From Neodontobutis hainanensis (taxonomy: Eukaryota; Chordata; Actinopteri; Gobiiformes; Odontobutidae), in NCBI GenBank assembly GCA_024349245.1, contig JALDNG010000477.1, positions 1 through 64,000 on the forward strand: a stretch of 64,000 bases of DNA. The letters run 5' to 3'. The translations under genes were made by a program, and so were the position numbers. The notes beneath the pieces were generated by a model. That model did no database searches and was not told where the DNA came from. It saw nothing but the letters and a program-made list of their open reading frames with translations. Shown here one piece after another: positions 1 to 13,830 of this stretch (within the stretch, counting starts at the first letter, position 1; the number at the start of each line of letters is the position of its first letter).

Positions 1-894
1 GCTACTGCCATTTCAGTTTCTAAAGAAAATATTTTCTTCAGTTAAAAAAAAAATCTTTTTGATGGTTTGTACAACTTTTATAAAAACATGTCAAATTAAT
101 TTTTTAATATTTCAATCATACGTGTGATATTTAATGTAATCTTAAAAATATTTTTTCAACTTTTCCAGAAAACAAAATAAATTGTCTGGTTTGATTTTAA
201 ATTCATTGAAAAATATCTAAATTTCATTGTTGTATGTTCAAATCAAATCCAAAATATATTTAACAAGAATTTTGTTTTTTTATAAGTAGAATAACATCTA
301 TTTTCTTAATATTTGATATATGATCTCTCTGAAAATAATTTTTATTTTCCATAATGTTAAAAAAATAAATTAATATATTTTTAACAGAAAATCGATAAAA
401 TTTAAAGTAATATTTTTTATGTTTTTGAAACTTATATGTTGTTATTTACCTGACTCGTGTTTTAAAAATTAAAATATCAACCTATTGTGCACAGAAAAGT
501 AAATTCTCTCAAAAAGAAAAAACATCAATGATTCAGATCGTAAATTGTTTATTTCGATAATTTAAAACAACATTTATCAACCTAAAACCATTAAAGAAAT
601 GTTGGACCATTATGGTTGTCTGAAAATTACTTTGGCAGGTTTGAAATTTTTAAATGAAAATATTTTTTTTAATTTAAACTTTGTCTGAATTAACTGTATA
701 ACTTTATCACAGATAAATCATTATATCACATTTGATTCTTTTAAATTCACAATTTTCATTTTTATGTTCCTTTTTTCATGGTTATAAATCAAGAATATTT
801 TCAGCTCGAAAATTATCTTATATTTAACGTACAGAATATATTTTGGATGAAATTTTTGGGTTAGATAAAAATGGGTTAATTTCTTCATTTTTAG
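1..894. other. AT-rich spacer
   Basis: Homopolymer-rich A/T sequence with no frame or repeat that I can support. Confidence 0.6.
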
Positions 895-1140
895 GTACAT
901 GCGAGCATAAAAATACGCTTGAGAGGTACTGTGGTTGAAATGGGCCGAAGAGTCAATGAGAGTCCAACATTAATCAGCTACTTGTGTTTAAACTTTGTAA
1001 ATATGTAGAAATAACTGTTAAAGCTGAACAAAAGAACCGTTTTATAAATGATTTACTTATGTCCCTACAAAGACAACTATGTTGTTAAGAATTTATTAAA
1101 TGTTTATCCTATCCATGATTTTCACAAAAAATTAAGCTGA
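895..1140 (+). other. Coding-like relic
   Basis: A GC-richer island. The plus strand reads CEHKNTLERYCG, then after two stops NINQLLVFKLCKYVEITVKA and EQKNRFINDLLMSLQRQLCC before a stop near 1,086. The opposite strand is also fairly open, so the orientation is uncertain. No family is recognised. Confidence 0.25.
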
Positions 1141-1971
1141 TGATGATATGAGTGTTATTTTAAAAATTATCAAATATGTTTACAAAATAAATATCTCAAA
1201 TCAATTTATTTTTAGATGTTTGATGATTATAACATCAAAAGTTTCAAGCGAGAATTTTTTTAAACGATAAAGTAGGAATTTTATTTTCAAATATTTTGCA
1301 ATTAATGTTTCAAAAGAAATATCTTTATATTGATTTGATATTATCAATATTTTGGTGACTTCGACATTGAGTTTTATCCATGAGATCCAAATTCATAAAA
1401 ATTCGGATGAATACATAATGAAATAATTGTATCAAACATTAAATATATATTTATTTTATTCAAAATTAAAACAAAATTGTTCAGGTTTATATCGCCTTGA
1501 GTGGGTTGAGGCTAAACATATTAAACTTAACTCAAGGGATGTCTAGATTTTTTGACTCAACACCTTTTCAATAAACCTTAAATATTGATATGAATCAAGA
1601 AAATAATTATCTTTACAGTTTAATGTTTTGTAGCATTTTACTAAAAGCATAATAGCTCAATCATGTTGTCATTGATTCAAAATATTCTCATGATACTTCA
1701 TGAAAAATCAAATCATGTAAGACTATCAAGTGATGCATTTTATTTTTTTTAAATGCTGAAAGCAAAATCCGTTTTAAAAAATCTTCTTTTTAAAGTAATG
1801 TTTGAAATCTATCACACATGGTTAGACATTCTTATCATTCAAAAAAGGAGAGTGGCGATTATGAATCATATTATATTTAAGTTTTGTTTTGCAAGGATGA
1901 ATCAAAGCTATTTAAAAAGTTTTCAAACGAAGGTTTTTGAATTTTAAAGTGTTTTACAAAGGGTGTAATAT

Positions 1972-2154
1972 TTAGGATTTACCTTTGACAGCAAAACTCC
2001 TTCTCTTCATCTTAAAGGGCAGCTTTACTTCTGCCGAAATGGCACATTTGGATTTATAATAGTCTTTTCTCTTTTCAAGAAGACAGAAGATAAAAGCTCG
2101 AAATACGTTCTCAAAAAAATTAGGAAAACATCCCACTCTTAAGGTAGTCGTTCC
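1972..2154 (-). pseudogene. Decayed gene of unknown family 2, short fragment
   Basis: A 60-codon minus-strand open run with no early ATG: LRVGCFPNFFENVFRAFIFC, LLEKRKDYYKSKCAIS, LPFKMKRRSFAVKGKS, stop. It sits in a clearly GC-richer island. Aligned with 42,340-43,099 it shares the pattern G-F----E-V-R--I--L-E-R--Y-S, followed in both by an F-K-R-S-(F/Y)-(A/T)-V stretch. Probably the same protein family, truncated. Function unknown. Confidence 0.4.
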
Positions 2155-4559
2155 TCATGCGAACTCAATTCCTACTCGGTGAATAGTATGAATTATGATA
2201 AATCGAAACCTCAAGCAAAACTAAAAAAAATCACAGAGATAAAATACTAAATTATTCAACTAATATTTGAAAAAATTTTTAATTGAGGATAATTTCATAT
2301 TTTTAAAGTGATCTCATTTTTAAATAAACATTAAATCGATAAAATCTGGAAAAATGAAGTTAATAATAAAAGATTAAAAATCTTAACTTATGCCTTGCCT
2401 TCAAATCTAAATTTAGTTACAGAATATAATATTAAATATATATTCAAGTGTATTTTATAAATATTCAAATATAAGTGGTGATAAAACTTTTGTATGTACT
2501 TAGAATGGTATAAAATCTGTTAAAATCGATTCTTTATTTTCTTTCATTTAATAAATGATATCGTTGTTAATAAAAAGCTAAATTTAACGAAAATAACGAC
2601 GTTTTTTGTTGCTTTACGAAGGGGAAATAAAATCTAAAGCATATTTAATTTAAAGATTTTTCAGATTTTTATGTATGGAATAAGTAAACTGGTTATTTAC
2701 CTATTTTTGAAGTATTTTAAAATATATTTTACTGAAATTAAAATAAGCTAGGCTCTTTAGAGTTCATATACATAAGATTTTTAACTTAGCTAATTTTTAA
2801 TTTCGATTTATTCATAAAATGTTAAAACTATAAAGATTGTGTTTATTAAATACTGGATAACTTTATTATTATAATGGAATCATTTCAAAATAATTTTTCG
2901 CTGAAATGATTTTTTAACGATAGCTATAGGAGTATACACACAAAGATATACATTTTCCAATAAGAAATTTTTGTTAAATAATTGCATCATAAAATGAATT
3001 TTAAATTGTAAATAATCATAAATTCATTTCCATGAAATCGCTTAAAGATATATTTTTATCTTATGAAACATAAAATAATCTCAAATAAATGAAAAAAATT
3101 CATTTATTTTACAATTATTAACCCGTTCATTTATAACAGAGGGTGCGCAATATAAGAATTGATAAACATTTTTATATTCAATGTGGTTAAACTTTTATAA
3201 GGAGAGCTATTTTTAATATTTAACATTGAGTCTTTCATAGGAGATAAATTTGTTATTTTGGATAAAAACTAATCAAAAAATTTCGAAAAAATGAAAAAAT
3301 TCAATTTATTAGATTATTAAATTTAAGGTAACACAATCATGGTTGAGAAAATCTGACTTTTGATAAATTTGTTCCATTTATTAAAATCATTTTCAGAAAT
3401 TATGCATTGTTATACTTTTTTATTGTTTCAAGATATAAATATTGAGAAAAATTTTATTAAAATCTTACTGATATTTAACGTTCATTTGATGTTTTATCTT
3501 ATTTATATTTAAAGATAGAAAAGGTTAAAATTTGTTCATGTTTTATTACAAGAAATAACGAACTGAATCAGACTCTATCACACAACATAATAATAAGTTT
3601 ATGTTCTAATTTCATATGTTTTCTGAAACGAAAATGTTTAATATGAAATTTAGCTCTCGTGGAAACATATCAATGTTATTTTTTTATTTCTACCAATGAT
3701 TTGAACTGAGGCGGTCGATGACATAATTCAAATTCTAAAAGTTACAATGCTCCTCTTATTTTTTATCTACTGTCTATGATGCGAAATTAAAATGGTGTTA
3801 GCTTTTAAACAAAATAACATTATATAAAGTAAATAAGAATAAAACTCCTATATACATCCACGTCAATAAAGAACAATGACTTCATAGAAAACAATTTATC
3901 TTGGAGAGACAGAAGATTATTTTTATATTTAAGAGTTAACAATAATTAAAATTGTATATTTTTATTCATATTATTGTAAAATTTGAAATTATAATTAATA
4001 GATAGATTTACTGATATAAATATTTCTATCAAATGTAAAATCTCTTTTTATTCGTTGAAAAATTTTTCAAATTCAGCAGTTGTTTCCATAAATATGTAAA
4101 TGAAATTTAAATATTAAAACTTGAAGCTTAAATTCAACGAGCATTTTTCATTAAATATGGATTTATCATTTCAAGAAAATTTTCAAAAAAATTTATTTAT
4201 TGTCAACTTTATGTGGTTAGCATGAATATATAATTACTTAACAAATTTTTTAAAATTTACATTTTCTTTGAATTTTTATAAATTTGAATTTAATAAAATT
4301 AAAACGATTTTTATTACATTTTTTAAATTATAAAACATGATAGGTCATATAAATTTAAATATTGATGATAATAAAGGTCAATTATTATATTTATCAATTT
4401 TATTCTTATATTTATTTATTTTGCACAACTGTAAAATTCAATTACGTCACAGGCAGGCAAAAAGTCCACCAACATATTTATGAAAAAATAAATATATTAT
4501 CAAATATATTTATTCTCAAATGTTAATCTTTTTTCCAAAAAGCATAGAAAGTTTGGGTC
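2155..4559. other. AT-rich spacer
   Basis: No coding signal. Short GC patches (for example 3,121-3,150) have no readable frame. Confidence 0.55.
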
Positions 4560-4845
4560 ATATAAGTTAGAGAGAAGCCACGAACACTAACCTAGAATAC
4601 AACCATCGCGAAAGAATTTTCAAACCATAAGTAGATTACTTGCATATCATCACATCGTATTTATTAGCTACAATATTGCTTTTTATGAGTTTATTAATAT
4701 GCGTTAACACTTCTCGCTGCTCGCACGACGTGCAGCAATTGACTGTTGTATGCTGCTTATAGATAATGAGAAAATAAAGTTCGCCAATCACAAAGAATAA
4801 TTTGGCTAAAAATAATAAATAAATTTTTCTTATAAATTTTCAGAT
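4560..4845 (-). other. Coding-like relic with cysteine-rich patch
   Basis: On the minus strand a ~67-codon open run reads FLAKLFFVIGELYFLIIYKQ, HTTVNCCTSCEQREVLTHIN, KLIKSNIVANKYDVMICK, stop. After it, the same frame gives STYGLKILSRWLYSRLVFVA. A hydrophobic start followed by a CCTSC patch could be the N-terminal part of an exported protein. There is no ATG at a sensible place and no recognised homologue. Confidence 0.25.
4718..4737. repeat. Short GC-rich hairpin
   Basis: TGCT-C-GCAC-GAC-GTGC-AGCA folds into an 8-bp stem with one bulged C and a three-base loop. It is conspicuous in this A/T-rich setting and lies inside the 4,560-4,845 relic. No T-run follows, so it is not a clear terminator. 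Confidence 0.4.
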
Positions 4846-7800
4846 TTTATCAAAAGATTTAATTTTTCTTGAAGTAGTAATCAATTGAATTTATCCAGTT
4901 TAAGAAGAGAAAGACATTATAAATTAAAAAAAATTTTATCCCTTATCCTTTGCGAAAAATCAAAAATGTGTATATCACAGAAATATCAAATTATTGAAAG
5001 ATTCCTATTTTATTATAATCAATCAAAGGCGATTTTATCTTTTATATAAAAAAAACGATAATTCAAATATTTGTAAAAATATTATGGCTTATTTTGTATT
5101 TAAACAAAAAGTTAAGAATAAAATTATGAAAATTTAATTTGACCATAGTGGGAGTTTTCTTATTCAATTTTATTTTACTTTTGATGTATCACTGAATAAT
5201 CAGAATTAGGATCAATTACTACAAAATAAAATTTGCCAAAGAGTATCGTTTTACTGAATTTTTACTCGTAAGTTTGTTAGATTACATTTTATGATATTTT
5301 TGAGTTTTTCCTTTTAGGTTCTTATTTTTATTGATTGTGAAGGTTGATTTAAAAAAGCTTGTACAAAATATACCTTGATAAAATAAAAGATAATTTTTAA
5401 GACAAAAGCGTTTTTCAAACATTTTAAACAAACTGTTTTTAGAAACATATAAGAAAAAGAGAAAGTAACTACTTTCTAGTTAAGGGATTGAAAATTATAA
5501 AAAGATTAAATGTCGCTATAATCAAGTTTTAAAGATTCTTTTTATCAAAGAAGTTGTCGAATTTGTTCAATAATATTATCATGTTTATAAAATTTTATAT
5601 TTCTAAGCAGTGTAAGAAATGATATTTAGTTTATTTTTAATTTTTTCATAGTTATGAATCATTTTTAATTTATCCTAAATTTAGCTTCATAATTTTCAAA
5701 TGATTTTAATTCATTTATAAATTTAATGATAAAATAATAATGAGATAGATTATTGCAATCAATAATCTTATAATTCGATCAATAAAATAAATGTAAATCC
5801 AAATAAACTATAAATAACAATATATATATACATTTAAAATATAAAATCTACCCTATAACACATCTTGATATGTATTAAAAATATGAACCTCGAATCTTTC
5901 TTGAGTTAAAATATACACAAAAGTGTGTTTTTGAAATTACTTTTTTCGTTTTAATATAAAATCTTAAAAAAAAACATTCCTTTTTGAAATTATTTCACAT
6001 TGAAATACTTAAAAACGTATGTTCCTTAACCATGAATGAACATGATTTCCTTTTTAAATCATGAAAAATCTTGACTGATAATTTTGGATAAATTTTATTA
6101 CCTAATTTATTCAACAAAGATTCCTCTTAAAATCCAAAAAGGCGATAAATTAAAATAGTTTTTAAAATTTAGATTTTTATAAAATCTACGAATTTTATAA
6201 AAAACATTAAGCTAAATTTACAGACAAGATGCTCGAAGAATTAACCTTTCTATCAGTGTTATTGCTGTGTGTTTAATTTATTTTTAATAAAATTCAAAAT
6301 AATAATATTTTATGGTTTTATGAATATATTGATGAGATATATAAATATTTTTATTTTTTCTCAATAAAAACACTTAATTTCCTCTCAATTATTGGCAGTA
6401 AATCATTTAATTTTTGAAACAAGAGATTTAAAACTAAGTGGCATTGGCTGAGTCTAAATCAATGAACAGAAGAATTAAAATTTGGTCTGTTATTTTTTCT
6501 AGATGATCAAAATTTTTTTCATTAAATTTTCAAATTGAGTTACATCTATATGTATTCTTTATATGAGGTATGTATGAAAGAAGATTTACCCAAGTAGGTA
6601 CGAATATATGTGTTTCTCATTTAATTTCTTCTCAGAGAATTTCACTCAACTACAAGTGGGCCCCGTTCTCTGACACTTAGGAAAGCATTAACTCTTCAGT
6701 GTTTTCTACATGAAAATCATCATCAAAATATATTCTGGTTCATACTAGGAGAGTCAAAAAATCAAAAGTAACACTTTAATTATTTTAATTTAATGTATAA
6801 ATATGCACTTTAACTATTTGATTGATTTTCTGATAAGTTTTGATCATCCAGATCAAAAACACATCTCATATTTTTGAATAAAACTTTTGATTCTCGATAA
6901 AGATCCATGATTTTTAAATGAACATTTACAAATAGATAAAATTTGATTCACGAAACATGATAAAATCTTTTTCAGATTTTCCTACCTATGAGTGAATGAT
7001 AATTTAAATTTAAAATCAAGAATTTGGAAAAAGTAAACTTTTTATCTTTTTTTATAATAATTATTTGAAAATTTATTTTATAATTTAAGCATATTTCTCT
7101 TAACTATACAACTTTTGGGTTCTTTGGTAAAGGTCAGGAAGAAAAATTTTTTTTCAATCTGTAAAAATACATTCTATGGAGCGTCACTTTAAAATGATTT
7201 AAAATAATAGTTTTGTGAGCATTTAAATCACAATTTAAAAAGAAAAAACTAAAATATTTTAAATCTTAAGTGATATTTTTTTTGAATAACACTGTAAAGA
7301 AAGGTTTCATAAATTCACATTTTAAATTTTTTGCTTGGAATAAAAATTGGAGATAAGAGCTAAAAGCATCAAAATAAAAAAACATGAAATTAATGAGAGT
7401 TTACCGCAAATGTATCATAAATTTCGATAATTCTCAAAAAGAAAAAAAATAGATATCTTAATACTTTTATTTTTTCAATATCAAAACAGGTCTTATAGAA
7501 TCTAATTGACGAATATTTAATTAATTTAACATTGAATATAATTTTTAAACAATATATGCGAAAGCGTGTTATTCTTTGAATTATATATTTTGAATCGTGT
7601 TTTGATAGGATTAAGGTGTACAAAATATAATAGTTTAAAAATCACAAATCTGTTAGGTAGAAAAGCAAAGAAATTTATATTACATAGCTCTTGAAATATG
7701 AATCTAGAAAAGTGCATACAATCTAATGTGAAAAAGTTCTCTAAAATTCGATGATTGCAGGAGCATTTATATAAGTATTTATACACAACTGAAGAACTTA

Positions 7801-10571
7801 AGGAAATACAGAGATAATTTGTGTCGTATTATTTAAAATCCATATACTTTTACAAACAAAATATTTTTAGAGTCAATTACAATCTTAAAAGAAATTTGTA
7901 AATGCATTAAATTGATATAATTATAATTTATTTAAAATTTTCAGATAAATCATAAATTACATGATAAAAGCAGCTAAATCATGTGATTGATCTCCTCATA
8001 ATAATAGATAGTTAGAAAAACATGATAGAAATATTAATTTTACGCAAAATGTAATTTAAGAGTTCATCAACTCGAAATCATCCAAAATCTCGAATTATAA
8101 CAAACACGAGAAACCGCAGTTTTCTCGAATATAATAATTTTTCACTTGCAAAAATTTAGTGACCAGAGAATTTTTTCAACATATAATAGTTATGCAAGGA
8201 ATGAATAAATTTTTATCATGTAAATCATTAATGATTTCGTCAATATTTAAGAAGATAAATTATATTCTTCCAAGCATGCCTATGTATAATTATGCCTGAT
8301 TGGGTCGATAAATAAGCCATTTTAACTTTCGAAGATGTTGTTAAACGCCGTTCTCTAAATCTAGAGTTCCTTCAAATACTATAAAGTCTATGTTCATAAA
8401 TTTTGAAATCCTTCAAAAATTTGAGTTTTTACCTTTTTTTATTAAAAATTTTATTCTGCTGTGTTCTGGATATTTTCATTAAATTACTTGAAATAGTTAT
8501 CAATTTCGGGTGTGGCAGAATATATAATAAATGAATTATATTAATGTAAAAAATATATAAATCGTGATTTAATAAATTTTATAAAAAAAAATTTTACAAG
8601 TAATCAAAATTAATTTTAAATATATACAGTTAAATTTTCGGCTATTAATAGTGGAACTCATGACACGAGTTAAAATGTTTGAGCGCATATAATTTTCCTT
8701 TGTAAATTTTTAAAATTTCTTCCTATACTATTTTATCAGTTTATTAATTCGATTAATAAAAGCTTATATTGATGAATAAACAAATATTCGAATCCCTTCT
8801 CCATATTGTTCCTGAGGATTGCAAAAAAATTTCAAAATTTTATTTTTAGAACAACAATGAATTTAATAATGAATATTTAATATCTAAAATATATAAACGC
8901 ATTTATATTAAAACATATAATGAATTCTGAAATCAAAATGGATCTTGATAAACTTGAAATACTTAAAATTTTAGTTTTTTGAAGATTTGTAAACATTTAA
9001 GAAATATATTTAGTTAAAAATTAACAAAATTCACGTTCTCAATTTTTCATTGAAATGATTTCTATTTACTTCTATATAACTTAAATTAAATATAAAAATT
9101 GTAAATTGTCTTCTTTTTGAATTGAAATCGTCAAAATTAACGTCAAACATAGAAAGCTAATTGAAATTTTTTGTTTTTTACATCGCTTTAATGTTTTTGC
9201 AAATTTTTCTCTTTTTTTCTTATCATACTCATTGTCTGAGTTAAAAATATTCTTTTTTGTTTTTGTAAATTAAGTTAGATATGATTCATGAGATACTTAT
9301 GCAAATTTTTCAAAATATTTATTCTTGTTATGTCTTCACGCGCTGGGTCATTTTTATTTGAAAGCTATTAAAATTTTCAGTTGATACTAAACTATACAAT
9401 TTATTTGAAGTTGTAAAATAAATAGTCTTTTTGACGTATCTTTTTGTAAAAATGTCAAAAATTTTTGAACTCTTAAAATATCGCCAAACTTAGCATTTTA
9501 TTTTTATAATTATTATACAATTTGTTATGGACATTAAAACCACACCTACAATACTAAGATGAGTTAAAAGTTATCAGAATATTAATAACGTGAATTTATA
9601 AAACGATTGAACTTTCTTTACAATCAGCGTTTCGACACAAAAAAGTGTCAGACAACAAAATAAAAATATTGAATTGACATTAAAAGTTTGTGAACGCATG
9701 CCCATAACATTTTTGAGGAATAACACAATAATTTACATCCTGATCAACAAAGATTAATTTAGCGTTTGTAACATATCTAATATGAATTACTTGATACTCA
9801 ATTAAAGAGTTAATTTTATTAAGTAACTTAATTGAAATAATTGAATAATTATTTTATCAATTTTATTAAGTTAGAAATAAAAATCTACAGTAATATAAAA
9901 TAGCTTAATAAACAATAAAGTAATAAATTTAATGAATAATATTTTTAATAATTATTAAATCAAGGCAGGATATAGCTTAAGTAATTAAATGAAACTTATT
10001 AATACAACTATGATAACTATTGAATATAAAAAAACATCTTAACCGGAAGATGAACGGTCTTATAGTTATTAATGTTCGGTTTATTATTTGTTTACAATTT
10101 TTTATATTAGACACAGAATTATACATTAAACATTAATTGTTGATAAAAGATGTTGAATCTCCTAGATTTCTTTTTTTGAAATGACTGATTTGATTGAAAT
10201 AAATTATAAATATTTAGAAAATGTACATCTTTTTATATGTGTCATATTTTAGTGAAAATATATAAATTTTATCAATCAGATAAGCATATTGTTAATTATT
10301 TTATTTGAGAATGAGATTAGATAAATTCTAGAAGTAAATTAATTAAAATGAGGAATAATCAAAGTGAAATTATCTTGTTTAAAAATATCAAGAAATATTG
10401 ATAAAATATTATCAAAAAAACTGACGAGTTAATATCAAACCAACACCAAGATCAACTAAATTAACAAAAAAAAGATGAAAGAAATGTCTTTAAAATTATT
10501 TGAATATTTAATAAACATTCTTCAAAGCATAGTTATATAAGATAACTTTTAAAATGTCATTTAAGCGTGAT
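4846..10571. other. AT-rich spacer
   Basis: The longest stretches without stops (7,390-7,786, minus) are Phe/Ile/Tyr/Cys-rich and look like chance frames. A small GC-richer island at 6,590-6,720 (minus: VENTEELMLS, VSENGAHL) may be a very short relic. Confidence 0.5.
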
Positions 10572-11899
10572 TTATTTTATATTTCCAAATGAACCCTTCA
10601 TGCACGTGTCCAAAAGGTCATATGGAATTGGCTGTCTAATATATATTTCTGAATCCTCTTCGTGTCTGATTAGTGCATAGTGAAGCCGAGACACCTCTAT
10701 CTCTCCGACAGAATAAACTTCTATTTTTGCCCACTAGCTAAATTAAATCAACATACTTTTCCATCGATAAAACAACCAAAGACATTTTTCGTTTTTTTAT
10801 ACAAAGAAATACATTCTCGATGTTTGCAAATATTATCTTTTAATAAAAAATCAAAAGACCTGCAGTCAGCTGACCAAAATTAATTTCTATGTCAAGTAAG
10901 ATGACATCACTTGACGGATTTGTGTTTACGGAGGCAGGGCCCAGATGAAGCATTATACTGGAGTCAAATGTAGTCATGCTTAAAGCTCCAGAGATTATTT
11001 TAATTTTTAAATTTTTCCCTATGATTTTATGTTGATTTTTTTACCTCAAAGGACCAATCCATCCACACTATTGTTTGAATTCTTTCAGAACTTTTGATTG
11101 GACAGACGAAAAATTCACCGATATCTTCAAAAGTAATAGGGTCAGTTTTTTCATCTGAGGTATCTTCCAAAAGAATTTGAATCCAAGAAAATCTTGGAAT
11201 TTTTACACCCACTGGAAAAATAATGCGAGAAAGTATTTTTTTCTCTGATTGCTTTATTGTTAATTTAAGTTCAAACCATCAACCTTAAACAATATGTGCT
11301 TTGTGGAGAAACTACCTAAGAGTTTCTGAATAATGAGAAATGACGCGTTCGGAAATACTAAGAACCTGAACACATAAATGGTAATGCAAACCTCTCCTTC
11401 TTTTTTGTAGTCAATTCTGATTCGCCAAACATTCGAACTTCCTAGTAATTCAAATTCCTTCGATTGGGCTTCTGAGCATATTGTAGTATAAAATTCATCA
11501 ACCAGAAATCTTTCGTATCCATATAGAATTTGAACGAAAACCCACTTTATAATTAAATTAATTTCACTTGATCGTATTTCTTTTGTTCGGCCGTCGGAGA
11601 AACTCTTAAAAAATTAGAACATGATTCTTCGATCATTTCCAGTTGATAATAGATCTCATACCCAACAAAGGTGGTTGAAAATTCAGGCACTGAGATTGAA
11701 TGTAGCTTAAGTTCCAAATACTTTGGAATGAAATTATGTTTAGAATTTAACCTGAGTTGGACTTTTTCATTTTTAGATTCTAATATCTTCAAAATTTTAT
11801 TCATTAACTCACTTTGTAGCACACTTCTTTAAACGTAGGAGACTCAGTATTTGTAATTTTTTCGAACAAGGTAAAGACAATCAAAATAAACTTCCTCAT
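10572..11899 (-). pseudogene. Broken gene for a ~442-codon predicted secreted protein (family 1, copy A)
   Basis: Reading from 11,899 downward, an ATG opens a signal-peptide-like start (MRKFILIVFTLFEK) that stops at 11,804. The coding signal then continues in other frames: 11,822-11,553 (HNFIPKYLELKL, ESCSNF), about 11,560-11,260 (GSSNVWRIRIDYKKEG), 11,278-11,027 (FSWIQILLEDTSD, DIGEFFVCPIK), 10,980-10,738 with one in-frame TAA (SLVVLSMEKYVDLI), and finally about 10,735-10,572 (IPYDLLDTCMKGSFG, then NIK and stop). At least four frameshifts are needed. Every block matches copy B at 59,882-61,226 in the same order, so this was one gene. No known domain is recognised. A predicted N-terminal signal peptide suggests export. 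GC content is visibly higher than in the flanks, as expected for former coding DNA. Confidence 0.75.
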
Positions 11900-13606
11900 C
11901 TTTAATTATCAAAATTCCACCCAGTGCGGTTTTACACTCATCTACACCCTAAAGCATTAGTTTCAATTAATAATGATGACAGAAATATTTCGTAATCTCA
12001 AAAACATCTTGAGTTACCATTACTTTACTTGTCGGTTTCTTTTAATATAATTAATGTTTTTGAAGTCATCGAAATTTTTATTGTTTTTCAAACATCGATA
12101 ATGAACAAATTTTTTACACAAAAATATTATCAAATCTAATTGATTAAAAGATACATTTTAAGTTAGTTTTATATGTTAAGCAATTTTTCGAACGATTTAG
12201 ATTACAAATTGTATTAAAATGACATTTGGAGCTCACAGGATTTAGTTTTAACACTTAGGGAAGTAAATTATAAGCAAATTAATTTATATACATGGATAAA
12301 ATATAAAAATTAAATAATATTGAATTGATCATATAATGAAACTTGGAAAGAATTTTTAGCAAATAAAATTAGAAATTTTGATGAATTAGCTTTATGGTTT
12401 ATGATTTTAACATTGAACTCGATTTTAAATATATTCTTGATATTTCTCATAAAAAATAAAAGAATCGTAAGATTCATAAATTTATTTAAATTTATAATAA
12501 GAATTATTTTAATTATAGACTGTTTGGGGTTGTTAGCCTGATTTATATAGTGAACATATTATCGAAATGATGAATTCTAAAGAAGTTTTGGTATCTTATA
12601 TTACTTCTGATATCGTCTTTATTTAATCATAACAGATATTAATTATGGGAATTCGATAAAACACTATACTTGTTTAGGATAAAAAGTTATATTAAACTAT
12701 TTTTATAAAAATTATTACCAAACTAGATATGTGTTAACAGCCTTAATGATAACAATCTGTTAAATTGATAGGCGTTAAAACACTTAGTAAATTACCTGGG
12801 AGCCTCATTAATGGATATAAAATTAATGATAAATTAGGATATCGATTATTATGTCAACGAATTTAATTTTTTTCAATTAATTTTGTTAAATCAAGCTTAA
12901 ATGAAAAATAATAAAATTATTTGTAAGACTAATTTCCCAAAATATAAATTGTTATTATCGTATTTCTTTCATCAAATATAACCAAAACAGAGTATAGAGT
13001 TAATGAACATCTTGAATACTAATTAGTTTTTACAAGTTAACATATTAAAAACTTCAACCATATTAACAAAGACAGAATAAAAATAATAAAAACATTACAC
13101 ATTATTACTATCATTTTTGTGAACTTTACTTATACTGAGGAAAATCCTAAAAATTTGTTCATATTAGTTATATTAAATTTTTTACAGTTTATTTTAAAAA
13201 TGAAAAATTGTTCATCCATAGTATATTTTTGATAATGTTGGTAGAAATTTAATGGAAAATATATTCTATTAGTCTTAAGATGATATTTAGTTCTCTTGGT
13301 AAAAATAATGTTTGTATTTGAACAATTTTATGTTTTTCGGTATCACATATTTAGTTTATTTATTATTCTGATACTCTCAATAATAAATGTAGGCGTAAAA
13401 ATAATTCAAGCAAAATCAACATTCTGTAAATTCTTAAAACCTATGTTGATTAAAATCTAGAATTCTGAATAAGTTTTAACGAATTGTTTACAAGAACAAA
13501 TTTTAAAAAATCTAGTGACTAATTCGATTGAAAAATTTTTTCATAAGTATAGAACGAAAAGACATAAAATAAAATGGAGATATATAAAAATGTATAAAGG
13601 TGTGTT
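11900..13606. other. AT-rich spacer
   Basis: Upstream of broken gene A. No promoter element can be distinguished and no other frame is supported. Confidence 0.55.
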
Positions 13607-13830
13607 TTACTCTTTTAATATCTCTCTGCTTATCCCACCAAGATAAACTTTTCTTTTTTCAATGGTTGCACTTAAGGAAAGGTTTTTTGTCATTAGTTGA
13701 AAAATCCACTCTTTATGATAGACACATCTATATGGCCTTCTCACGGTGGAGTAAACCGTCTCATTTTTCGTATATTCATAAGATGGGAAAACAAAAAATT
13801 TATTTTTCATATACAGAATAACTTAAATGC
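13607..13830 (-). other. Coding-like relic, possibly transposase-derived
   Basis: The minus strand reads FPSYEYTKNETVYSTVRRPY, RCVYHKEWIFQLMTKNLSLS, ATIEKRKVYLGGISREILKE, stop, 67 codons. The RC---K--F---N-LSLS----I---YL-GIS spacing loosely recalls ISXO2/Merlin-type transposase N-termini known from microsporidia. The zinc-ribbon cysteine pairs and catalytic part are not visible, so this is only a suggestion. The plus strand is also open here. Confidence 0.25.

Noticed and set aside
1753..1947. 64-codon plus-strand frame
   Set aside because: A/T-driven composition, no signal or domain. Frames of this length are expected by chance many times in such DNA.
7390..7786. Two overlapping minus-strand frames (77 and 86 codons)
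   Set aside because: Phe/Ile/Tyr-rich without motifs, in different frames, and in featureless spacer.
10680..10883. 67-codon plus-strand frame
   Set aside because: Shadow of broken gene A, whose minus-strand reading matches copy B.
11341..11440. Possible MATH/TRAF-like domain in family 1 (VWRIRIDYKKEGEV...)
   Set aside because: A W-x-I-x-I plus beta-strand look is too weak to name a domain without a profile search.
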